From the NCBI GenBank assembly GCA_964629645.1, contig CAZVSU010000069.1, positions 1-13,271 on the forward strand: a DNA stretch of 13,271 bases, in the 5' to 3' direction. Shown here piece after piece: positions 1 through 6,287 of the stretch (position 1 is its first letter; each line of letters opens with the position of its first letter). This stretch comes from JAAKFL01 sp964629645 (GTDB lineage Bacteria; Chlamydiota; Chlamydiia; Chlamydiales; SLFE01). The notes beneath the pieces are model-generated. The model saw nothing but the letters and a program-made list of their open reading frames with translations, ran no database searches and was not told the origin of the DNA. Both the position numbers and the translations under genes were made by a program.

Positions 1-97
1 GTCGCGGCGCTTATAATGCCGAATTTGATCAAAAACTTTGTTAATTAAGTACTTCCCTGAAACTTTAACATAAATCTATACTTATAATCAATCTGTT

Positions 98-712
98 TTA
101 AAGGGAGTCATTTTTTTTAGTGATGAGGCGTCGATAAATTTTTTGAACGCACTGCACCCGGGCCACTGAGCGGATAAAATTGATGATTGTGCAGGCGGTG
201 CCGATCGAGTAAAAGATCTTGGTCGCAGTTTGCCCTTTCGATGTCAATGAAATAATTGACGCGATAAAACAGCTGGCGCTTCCGAATGCATCCACATAGG
301 CGTCCCCTTTTTCATGTTCTTTTTCAGCTAAACGATAGTCCAGTAGATCGACGTAGAGCCTCAAAGAACTCGCGCCAAGAAATAAAAGATCGCCTGAAGG
401 CGACTCTTTATACCGGGGAATTAAGCTCGAGACTGCACTGCAGACGACAAAAGCTCCTCCAACGGCCGCCCAGAATGAGCGCTGTCCTTTATCTGTCCTC
501 CACCCTTCTGCGCCAGATAAGATAAGGTGTTTAGCGCTCCATCCGATTTCTTTAGTTCCTGTCAGAACATCAAAAGCGGGCTCGAGGCTCCCCAAATGCT
601 GAACGGCAAACGTGGACACTCTGGTGGCAATGCTGATTGTTGCCGCCCAAACCCTTGTTTCAGATGTGTATTCAAACGCTTTTCCAGCTTGTAAGATCAG
701 GCCTTCAGCCAC
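98..712 (-). CDS. Small predicted membrane protein of unknown function, directly downstream of fmt
   Basis: I do not recognise this protein. The frame opens further upstream (an ATG at 856 lies deep inside fmt), but the best start is GTG at 712-710. It is preceded by AAGGAG (719-724) with a 6-nt spacer, giving 204 residues and an 8 bp overlap with the end of fmt, which suggests translational coupling. ATG at 754-752 is an alternative with a poorer ribosome site. From the GTG start the protein has four moderately hydrophobic stretches (about residues 80-98, 108-124, 142-156 and 166-181), a charged turn at 125-137 (KEHEKG) and a basic C-terminal tail with RR and KK pairs. No signal peptide or enzymatic motif is visible. 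It is the last gene of the doxX-lnt-lpxC-fabZ-lpxA-fmt run. In C. trachomatis, as I recall, the gene after fmt is CT529 (Cap1, an inclusion-membrane protein), so the position is suggestive, but I see no sequence similarity I can vouch for. Confidence 0.72.
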   Translation of the reverse strand: MAEGLILQAGKAFEYTSETRVWAATISIATRVSTFAVQHLGSLEPAFDVLTGTKEIGWSAKHLILSGAEGWRTDKGQRSFWAAVGGAFVVCSAVSSLIPRYKESPSGDLLFLGASSLRLYVDLLDYRLAEKEHEKGDAYVDAFGSASCFIASIISLTSKGQTATKIFYSIGTACTIINFIRSVARVQCVQKIYRRLITKKNDSL

Positions 713-1667
713 TCGCCTCTCCTTTTCCCAGTAAAATGATGTCCTGCAAGGCATAGCCTCGAGCAAACTCTTCACCTGACATGGCTCTCTTACCCTCGGG
801 TTTGACTTGGAGAAGCCTAAGGGCTTCGTTGCCGGTTGAAACAATGAGTCCGTCATCGCCGAAGATCAAAAAATTGCCGGGAGTCTCACTATAACCTAAA
901 ACCACGCGGGATAAAAGAATTTTAAGACGTTTTTTTTCACCTTTTACTGACATCCAACACCAAGCTCCTGGAAAAGGGGAAACCCCTCGGATGAGGTTGT
1001 GGAGCTCTCTTGCCGGTTGCCGCCAATCGATTTCGCAACTATGGGGCTCTATTTTTTGCGCATACGTCGCTTCAGACTCATTTTGCTCTATTTCGGGAAG
1101 GGGGGCCTTTTCCATATCCTTTAAAACATCGATCAAGAGGCCAGCTCCCGATTTTTGCAGGGTGTCGTGCAGCTCTCCAAAAGTTGTGTTATGACCGATT
1201 TTAACTTTCACTTGTCTGATCATCGGTCCCGCATCTAGCTTTCGCACCATATGCATAATGGTGACGCCAGTCTCTTTTTCTCCATTAATAATCGCTCTTT
1301 GAATAGGGGCAGCTCCTCGATATTTCGGCAGTAAGCTGGCATGGACGTTCAGGCAGGCCATTTTTGGTTGATCAAGCAGCTTTTGATTGATGATCTCGCC
1401 GTAAGCTACCACAACGAATAGGTCGGCTTCAAACGCTCTAAGAGTTTCGATAAACTCATCAGTGGACGCCTTTTGAGGCTGCAAAAGGGGAAGTTGCGGT
1501 TGATCTTGCATCACGAATTGTTTGACCGCCGATGGCTTGGGCTTGCCTGAACGTCCGACAGGCTTATCGGGTTTTGTGACCACGGCCACGATATTGTGCC
1601 GATGATCACAAAGTGTCCGCAACGTTTCGGCAGCGAATGAAGGAGTCCCAAAAAAGATAAGTTTCAT
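705..1667 (-). CDS. fmt: Methionyl-tRNA formyltransferase
   Basis: Transfers a formyl group from 10-formyl-tetrahydrofolate to the amino group of Met-tRNA(fMet), making the initiator tRNA in the cytoplasm. At 320 residues it is the normal family length. The N-terminal Rossmann-type domain starts FFGTPSFAA. The catalytic region at 106-122 contains N107 and H109 within a NVHASLLPKYRGAAP-type motif, and D145 sits in KLDAGPMI, matching the N/H/D triad of the E. coli enzyme. The OB-like C-terminal domain covers roughly 205-310. The start is ATG at 1667-1665; I see no strong Shine-Dalgarno sequence ahead of it. A 195 bp gap separates it from lpxA upstream, much longer than other gaps in this run, so it may have its own promoter or be processed from a longer message. 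Its TGA overlaps the GTG start of the small membrane protein gene by 8 bp. Identification is firm. Confidence 0.97.
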   Translation of the reverse strand: MKLIFFGTPSFAAETLRTLCDHRHNIVAVVTKPDKPVGRSGKPKPSAVKQFVMQDQPQLPLLQPQKASTDEFIETLRAFEADLFVVVAYGEIINQKLLDQPKMACLNVHASLLPKYRGAAPIQRAIINGEKETGVTIMHMVRKLDAGPMIRQVKVKIGHNTTFGELHDTLQKSGAGLLIDVLKDMEKAPLPEIEQNESEATYAQKIEPHSCEIDWRQPARELHNLIRGVSPFPGAWCWMSVKGEKKRLKILLSRVVLGYSETPGNFLIFGDDGLIVSTGNEALRLLQVKPEGKRAMSGEEFARGYALQDIILLGKGEASG

Positions 1668-1699
1668 GAATTTTTAACACTCTATATCAGTGGTTTGTG

Positions 1700-1809
1700 G
1701 TTAAAATCGGTATTGTAAGCGCTGCGACGGGCTTATCCACATCGGCGTACTGTTGGCAGGAAGCCGACAGAGGGTGGCTAATCCGGGCTGCTTATAAGGC
1801 GATTTTGAC
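1700..1809. other. Large nested inverted repeat; candidate structured RNA between lpxA and fmt
   Basis: This 110-nt stretch folds back on itself along almost its whole length. The outer arms 1700-1709 and 1800-1809 pair over 10 positions. Arms 1713-1720 (TTGTAAGC) and 1790-1797 (GCTTATAA) pair over 8. Then GG 1730-1731 pairs with CC 1783-1784, TTA 1733-1735 with TAA 1779-1781, and CCAC 1737-1740 with GTGG 1774-1777, separated by single mismatches. An apical 8-bp stem, 1750-1757 with 1763-1770, closes a five-base loop AGGAA. About 35 pairs result. The three non-Watson-Crick pairs in the long stems (1702/1807, 1715/1795, 1754/1766) are G-U if the plus strand is transcribed but A-C if the minus strand is. 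This favours a plus-strand RNA, antisense to the operon. It is more GC-rich than its flanks. I find no convincing plus-strand promoter or terminator and no tRNA or SRP RNA motif. A palindromic repeat element is the main alternative. Confidence 0.55.
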
Positions 1810-1820
1810 GGGTAAATCCT

Positions 1821-1849
1821 AAAAAAAGAGTACAAGACGAGATCTCTTC
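1821..1849 (-). terminator. Weak candidate terminator after lpxA
   Basis: Read on the minus strand, shortly after the lpxA stop, an AAGAG arm (1844-1848) can pair with CTCTT (1826-1830) and is followed by a run of seven T (1821-1827). The stem is short and A/T-rich with a 13-nt loop, so termination would be partial at best. It fits the idea that fmt is not simply the tail of the lpx message. Confidence 0.25.
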
Positions 1850-1862
1850 AGCACAAGGGTCA

Positions 1863-2735
1863 TTAAATGTTTGTGCCGGTATATTGCACGATTTCTTCTA
1901 TTTCGTCCTCAAGAAAGCGGTCGTCATGTAAAGAATTTCCGTTCAAAATGCCACCGAGACCTACTAAGCCGCGTTTTGTTGAGCGGCAAAATTCGACCCA
2001 GCGCTTTACCTCGGGCAACGGTTCAACTTCTTCTTCGATTTTCGAAACGGCGTCTTCTAACTTCATTTGCGAACGGTACACGAGGCGAAAGGCGTGGCTG
2101 AGAGCTTGCCTTGTTCGCAACTCAAATCCATGTCTTTTCAGACCGACAAGGTTCAAACCTCCGAAACGGAAAGGCTCTCCGCGGCCTATGGTAAAGGGCG
2201 GAACATCCTTGCCGATTGGGCTGAAGCCCCCGACCATGGCGTATTCACCGATTCTAACGAATTGATGAATCGCTGTTTTGCCGCCAATGATCGCGTAGTC
2301 CCCTACCACAACATGACCTGAAATAGCCGCATTATTGCTGATGATCACATGCTTCCCGATCGTACAATTGTGAGCAAGATGGCTGTAGGCCATGATCATG
2401 CTGTTGTCGCCTATCGAAACATAAGACCCTTCGCCAAGTGAAGAGTTGATGGTGACATACTCTCTTATCTGGCAATTCTTTCCAATGTGAATGGTCGACT
2501 TTTCTCCCTTGTACTTAATTGCCTGTGGAGGGCACCCGATGACTGCTCCGGGAAAGATGATCGTATTCTCGCCCACTGTCGTTTCTCCCTCAATGCAGAC
2601 GTGAGATTTCACGACGACATTATCTTCGAGGCGTACCCCCTTCTTGAGAACAACAAAAGGTTCGACGGTGACATTATGACCGATTTCGACCCCTTCTTCT
2701 ATGATTGCGGCCGGATGTAGTGTAGACTGAGTCAT
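1863..2735 (-). CDS. lpxA: UDP-N-acetylglucosamine O-acyltransferase (LpxA)
   Basis: First enzyme of lipid A synthesis: moves an acyl chain from acyl-ACP to the 3-OH of UDP-GlcNAc in the cytoplasm. I start it at ATG 2735-2733, giving 290 residues. The frame extends 19 codons further up to 2792 but that would run into fabZ, and the LpxA homology begins just after the chosen Met. The body is a left-handed beta-helix of hexapeptide repeats (from about residue 10 to 190), with the catalytic His in LAHNC at residue 122 (E. coli His125) and the HQF and MVGG segments. The glycine matching E. coli Gly173, the acyl-chain ruler position, is kept, which in known enzymes fits a chain of about 14 carbons. 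The helical C-terminal domain follows. A 26 bp gap separates it from fabZ, with only a weak AGAGA ribosome site. The order lpxC-fabZ-lpxA-fmt is the chlamydial one. Confidence 0.97.
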   Translation of the reverse strand: MTQSTLHPAAIIEEGVEIGHNVTVEPFVVLKKGVRLEDNVVVKSHVCIEGETTVGENTIIFPGAVIGCPPQAIKYKGEKSTIHIGKNCQIREYVTINSSLGEGSYVSIGDNSMIMAYSHLAHNCTIGKHVIISNNAAISGHVVVGDYAIIGGKTAIHQFVRIGEYAMVGGFSPIGKDVPPFTIGRGEPFRFGGLNLVGLKRHGFELRTRQALSHAFRLVYRSQMKLEDAVSKIEEEVEPLPEVKRWVEFCRSTKRGLVGLGGILNGNSLHDDRFLEDEIEEIVQYTGTNI

Positions 2736-2761
2736 TGTGATCTCTTGTGTAGCTTTAAACC

Positions 2762-3232
2762 TTAAATTGTATCTTTTTCCAACAAAACGCAACTAATTTC
2801 TGCTTCTGCGACCAATTTATCGCCAACTTTTGCTGCTCCATGAAATCTCCCCCCTTTGCTTCCGATGTAAATCTCTTCGGCTCTCAAACTGAGGATGTCC
2901 CCGGGATAGACGGGATGGCGAAATTTGGCGTTGTTGATTTTGAGCAAGGCGCAAAGTTTGTGGGAATATCCATTAAGATGGCAGTAAATCCCCCCTGTTT
3001 GAGCAAGAGCTTCGAGGATTAAGACTCCCGGCATGATCGGTTTTTCGGGAAAGTGGCCCTGAAAATGCAGTTCATTCAAGCAGGTGTTTTTTTGTCCAAT
3101 GATGTATTTCTCTTCAGGATTGAACTCTACGATCTTATCGACAAATATGAAAGGGTATCGATGGGGAAGTATTTTAAGTATATCATGATGACTCAATTCT
3201 TTGATCACCTCATCGTTCATTCTGTAAGACAT
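2762..3232 (-). CDS. fabZ: (3R)-hydroxyacyl-ACP dehydratase (FabZ)
   Basis: Dehydrates 3-hydroxyacyl-ACP in type II fatty acid synthesis; it competes with lipid A acyltransferases for hydroxyacyl-ACP, which is why it is often linked to lpx genes. The protein has 156 residues, the usual size for the family. The catalytic His is in PHRYPF (H24) and the catalytic Glu in LILEALAQ (E74), with the HFQGHFPEKPIMPGV loop between them. Two starts are possible. ATG 3232-3230 has an excellent GGAGGAG site (3238-3244, 5-nt spacer) lying inside the end of lpxC. ATG 3220-3218 would overlap the lpxC stop as ATGA but has no ribosome site. I prefer the first, giving a 16 bp overlap with lpxC and probable translational coupling of the two. 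Confidence 0.97.
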   Translation of the reverse strand: MSYRMNDEVIKELSHHDILKILPHRYPFIFVDKIVEFNPEEKYIIGQKNTCLNELHFQGHFPEKPIMPGVLILEALAQTGGIYCHLNGYSHKLCALLKINNAKFRHPVYPGDILSLRAEEIYIGSKGGRFHGAAKVGDKLVAEAEISCVLLEKDTI

Positions 3233-4113
3233 TGTAACTCCTCCGTTTTCAGTGTCTTAAGCAATTCTTTTCCAAACTGAACATTTGCCTTATGACCTGT
3301 TCTGTAACCAATGATGTGCGCTTTAAGGCAGCAACCCATTAAACTTAAGTCTCCGATAAGATCAAGCACTTTGTGCCTGGCCATCTCGTTGCTGAAACGA
3401 AGGCCGCTGTCATTCATGACAAAACCATCTTTAATGACAACTGAATTCTCGAGACTTCCCCCTTTTATCAACCCTTTGTCAAGAAGCGGCTTTAACTCTT
3501 CGTAAAGCGAAAAAGTGCGGCAAGGGGCAATCTCGCTCTTATATGTGGCTGCATCAATCGAAAATGAAACGAATTGATGATGCATGAGCGCCACATTCGG
3601 ATAGTGGAGCGTGTAACTGACACGGAACTCTTCGGAAGGAAGCGCCGCTAGATAAGACTCCCCATCAAAAAAGGTGACAGGATCCTTCAGAGCGAAAACG
3701 ACAGCGTCCGCTCCTTGCGGTTCGATCCCTGCGGTTTCAATCATATCTTGGTAGATTCGGGCGCTGCCATCACCGATCGGCAGCTCCTGGTCGGAAACCT
3801 CAACTCTTGCATTGTCAACATCGCTTCCTCTTAATGCTGAGCAAAGATGCTCGACTGTTGAGACAAAAAAGCCCTGGCGTCCAATCGTTGTGCTGCGTTG
3901 CGTATCAACGACGGAATCAATTTGGGCCGGAATTTCAGGGCTCTCTGGACAATCCGATCTGTGAAATACGATTCCTGTTCCCGGCGGGGCGGGCGACAGA
4001 GTCAACGACACCCATTTACCGGTGTGGACGCTGGTCCCGGAATAGGAAACGCTCTTTTTTAGTGTATTTTGCCGCCTGGAGAAAGAAGAATTTAAGGGTA
4101 CTGCAGATATCAC
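3217..4113 (-). CDS. lpxC: UDP-3-O-acyl-N-acetylglucosamine deacetylase (LpxC)
   Basis: Zinc-dependent deacetylase, the committed step of lipid A synthesis in the cytoplasm. The zinc ligands are visible: H89 in STVEHLCSAL, and H247 and D251 in ARHKVLD. The catalytic His is H274 in RTGHKAN. The N-terminal TLKKSVSYSGTSVHTGK segment is typical. At 298 residues it is close to the family norm of about 300. The start is GTG at 4113-4111. A TAA lies in frame four codons upstream and there is no earlier start, so the GTG (about ten residues longer than the E. coli N-terminus) is the only good choice. No Shine-Dalgarno motif precedes it; the 44 bp gap after lnt is A/T-rich. Low initiation efficiency would limit this key enzyme, but that is inference. 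Its end carries the ribosome site for fabZ. Confidence 0.97.
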   Translation of the reverse strand: MISAVPLNSSFSRRQNTLKKSVSYSGTSVHTGKWVSLTLSPAPPGTGIVFHRSDCPESPEIPAQIDSVVDTQRSTTIGRQGFFVSTVEHLCSALRGSDVDNARVEVSDQELPIGDGSARIYQDMIETAGIEPQGADAVVFALKDPVTFFDGESYLAALPSEEFRVSYTLHYPNVALMHHQFVSFSIDAATYKSEIAPCRTFSLYEELKPLLDKGLIKGGSLENSVVIKDGFVMNDSGLRFSNEMARHKVLDLIGDLSLMGCCLKAHIIGYRTGHKANVQFGKELLKTLKTEELQCLTE

Positions 4114-4157
4114 TCGAACACAAAATTAAAAAATAAAAAACAATGACTCATCATAAT

Positions 4158-5816
4158 TTATCCTCGTATTTTTGACAAGCCGGACCAGAGCCAAAGAAGT
4201 AAGCAAAGTGACGACAATGAAAGAATCAAGCGGTCGCCGAACCGCGTATAAAGTGTCGAGTAGGCATATTGCGGAACATCGACAACCAAAACACCTTGCT
4301 CTTTTTCCTGTTCTATTTGACTCTCACCAAAGACAGCAATCGTTTGCCCAAACGAGTCGACTGCAGATGTAACTCCGGTGTTGCAAGAACGGATCAACGG
4401 CGCACCCGTCTCGACTGTGCGCAAACGTGAATGTTCTAAATGAACGACCGGAAGGCCATAATCAGGAAACCACCCATCGTTTGTGACGTTGACAAGCATG
4501 TCGGCTCCCTTCAGACGACCTTCACGAATCATGTTGCCCATTGTTTCTTCGAAACAAATGGAAACCGATAACGCTCCTGCCTGACTTTCAAATACTTTGG
4601 CAGAGGTGCCGGGGGAAAAGGAGCCTGAAATTCCGTAATCTGCGGCAAGATCTCTTAGGAAAGAGAAGGGAATATATTCTCCCATCGGCACAAGAATCCT
4701 TTTTTCATACCTCTGCAGTGAGGACTTGAAGGGTCTGAAAAGGTAGGCAACAGTGTGGAAGCGGAAGCGCCCCTCGCCAACGCAGTCGCGATCTTCCAAT
4801 CCCGCGATCACATCTGCTTGAGTGACGTTGGCGATCGCTTGGAGCCAAAACGCATTGTTGACTTTCCACTCCCCGTTGATTTGTTTTGCAAGGTGACGCT
4901 CTTTCTGAGGTAAAAAGGGTTCTGCGCTTTCACCAAAAATATCGACAAGGATGCTTTTTGCTTCCTCGTAGTCGTATAAAAGAAAAAAGGTCCCATAAGG
5001 CACGACAAGTTCGGGGAGAACAATAAGATCTGCGTCCTGATCGCTTGCAATTTTTGCTTGCTGTACAATTTGCCTCCATTCGTCCTTGACATAATCGAAA
5101 AGCTCTTGTCGGCCAACCGGTATTAACTCCTCAATGGGAAATGCCGTTTGAACAAGGCCGGCCCTCACATAAGGTGCCGCCTTCCCTTGAAAAAAGGAGC
5201 GGTGCGTTTCCCACTTCGCAAGGCCGAAGACATAAGGGGTCGCAACAAGCGCTAGCACGAGCGAAAAACCAAGGCGGCTAGGATTCATCCATACTCGCAG
5301 ACAACCCAGATTGGTCGCCATCACCCAAAACGAAAGCCCATAGACGCCCCATAGGGAGGCGAGCTGACGGGAATAAAAATTTCCGCTGAGAGCAAGTCCT
5401 ATCGGATTCCACGGGTGCCCGGATAGGAAAAAGAGACGGCTCCATTCAAATAAGACCCAAAGACCTGCAAGACCTAGAATTGAAACAATCGATGAGACCT
5501 GCTTTTTCGTCACGAATAGAGAAAAAACCCCAAACTGCAGACCGAATAAAACAACATGAAAAGCGTAGACAAAATAGATGTAGCTAAAAGGGTGGCCGAA
5601 AGACCACGAAAGCTGCACCATAAGGACAAGCCCATACCAAAGGGAACCCAGAAAAAAGCGCTGTTTTGGAGATGAGACATCAATCAAAACGCGAAAAAAC
5701 AACGAAAATCCAAAGACCGCAGCAAAAAGTCCGATAAGAGGAAAGGACGAGGGCTGTCCAAACGCGACAATGAACCAAGAGAACAAAAAAAGAAAAAAAG
5801 AGAGGCCCCAAGACAT
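4158..5816 (-). CDS. lnt: Apolipoprotein N-acyltransferase
   Basis: Integral inner-membrane enzyme that adds the third acyl chain to the N-terminal diacylglyceryl-cysteine of lipoproteins, using a phospholipid donor. The 552-residue protein has an N-terminal block of several membrane helices (about 1-200), a periplasmic carbon-nitrogen-hydrolase domain (about 218-515) and a final membrane helix (about 529-546). The catalytic triad can be read: E269 in VLPELVVPYG, K372 in EKRILVPMGEYIPF and C421 in SVSICFEE. It is slightly longer than the E. coli protein (512). The start ATG at 5816 lies 6 bp after the doxX-like stop with no clear ribosome site, so coupled translation is likely. It follows the chlamydial order (cutE/lnt then lpxC). 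It would act on outer-membrane lipoproteins, possibly including the candidates encoded at the right end of this window. Confidence 0.96.
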   Translation of the reverse strand: MSWGLSFFLFLFSWFIVAFGQPSSFPLIGLFAAVFGFSLFFRVLIDVSSPKQRFFLGSLWYGLVLMVQLSWSFGHPFSYIYFVYAFHVVLFGLQFGVFSLFVTKKQVSSIVSILGLAGLWVLFEWSRLFFLSGHPWNPIGLALSGNFYSRQLASLWGVYGLSFWVMATNLGCLRVWMNPSRLGFSLVLALVATPYVFGLAKWETHRSFFQGKAAPYVRAGLVQTAFPIEELIPVGRQELFDYVKDEWRQIVQQAKIASDQDADLIVLPELVVPYGTFFLLYDYEEAKSILVDIFGESAEPFLPQKERHLAKQINGEWKVNNAFWLQAIANVTQADVIAGLEDRDCVGEGRFRFHTVAYLFRPFKSSLQRYEKRILVPMGEYIPFSFLRDLAADYGISGSFSPGTSAKVFESQAGALSVSICFEETMGNMIREGRLKGADMLVNVTNDGWFPDYGLPVVHLEHSRLRTVETGAPLIRSCNTGVTSAVDSFGQTIAVFGESQIEQEKEQGVLVVDVPQYAYSTLYTRFGDRLILSLSSLCLLLWLWSGLSKIRG

Positions 5817-5822
5817 AGAAAT

Positions 5823-6221
5823 TTAATTTTTATCAAATGCCAGTTTGCCCGGTCCCGAGACAGCCACAAACAGCAATCCGCCGATGATGGCGAGATTCTT
5901 TAAAAAATGGATCATCTGAATGTGCGCTTCGCCGCCCCCTAAGCTCCAAAAATTGTGGTAAAGAAGGGTAACGGGGATCAAAAATAGAGCAAGGATCGCA
6001 GCGCCCCACCGTGTCATAAAGCCGATCACAAGTGAAATGCCGCCAAAAAATTCGATAATGCATGTTAAAAATAAAAATATTGAGGTTTGACCAATTCCTT
6101 TTGCCGCCATTTCCCGCATTGTCGGATCCCAGTGGGTGATCTTATTGTAGGCTGCGGCGAAAAATATAAGACTAATGGCAACCCGCCCAATCAGCATGAG
6201 AATGGATTGAAACATTTTCAT
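5823..6221 (-). CDS. DoxX family small membrane protein
   Basis: A 132-residue protein with four predicted membrane segments (about 6-24, 46-68, 72-90 and 106-122), the RVAISLIFFAAAYNKI opening and the IIEFFGGISLVIGF segment typical of the DoxX/YphA-type family. The family's biochemical role is poorly defined; some members are linked to redox or thiosulfate metabolism, which I cannot assume here. ATG at 6221 has an AGGAG site (6228-6232) 6 nt upstream, better than the ATG two codons in. It is the first gene of the minus-strand envelope run, 6 bp ahead of lnt. A possible extended -10 (TGCTAAACT on the minus strand) lies about 30 nt upstream of the start, without a good -35. In C. trachomatis I do not recall a DoxX gene at this place, so it may be a lineage-specific addition. 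Confidence 0.88.
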   Translation of the reverse strand: MKMFQSILMLIGRVAISLIFFAAAYNKITHWDPTMREMAAKGIGQTSIFLFLTCIIEFFGGISLVIGFMTRWGAAILALFLIPVTLLYHNFWSLGGGEAHIQMIHFLKNLAIIGGLLFVAVSGPGKLAFDKN

Positions 6222-6274
6222 TGATCTCTCCTAATAGATTTTGTTTCAGTTTAGCACAAATTGATTATTTAGGT

Positions 6275-6280
6275 TATACT
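6275..6280 (+). promoter_or_regulatory. Candidate -10 box (TATACT) immediately ahead of rsmB
   Basis: TATACT matches the sigma-70/sigma-66 -10 consensus at five of six positions. It ends only 7 nt before the rsmB ATG, and no ribosome site lies between them. A -35 is not clear (TTTAGC at 19 nt is poor). If real, transcription would start at or next to the start codon, giving a leaderless or nearly leaderless message. The 66 bp interval 6222-6287 must also hold the divergent doxX promoter. Confidence 0.35.
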
Positions 6281-6287
6281 TTATGAC

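Noticed and set aside
1..97. Two TATAAT hexamers and an A/T-rich stretch at the left edge, possible promoter for a gene to the left
   Set aside because: Neither hexamer has a matching -35 or extended -10 on the plus strand, and on the minus strand only weak partial boxes appear. No coding start is visible before the edge, so nothing can be called.
1700..1809. tRNA or signal-recognition-particle RNA in the lpxA-fmt gap
   Set aside because: No T-loop motif, anticodon arm or CCA-type acceptor layout, and the conserved SRP apical motif (GGAAGGAAGCAGCC type) is absent on both strands.
1867..2265. A 132-codon open frame on the plus strand antisense to lpxA
   Set aside because: It lies fully opposite a convincing lpxA, its translation has a low-complexity, Ser/Pro/Arg-rich make-up, and it is a by-product of codon use in the real gene. 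The same holds for the other plus-strand frames opposite fmt, fabZ, lpxC and lnt.
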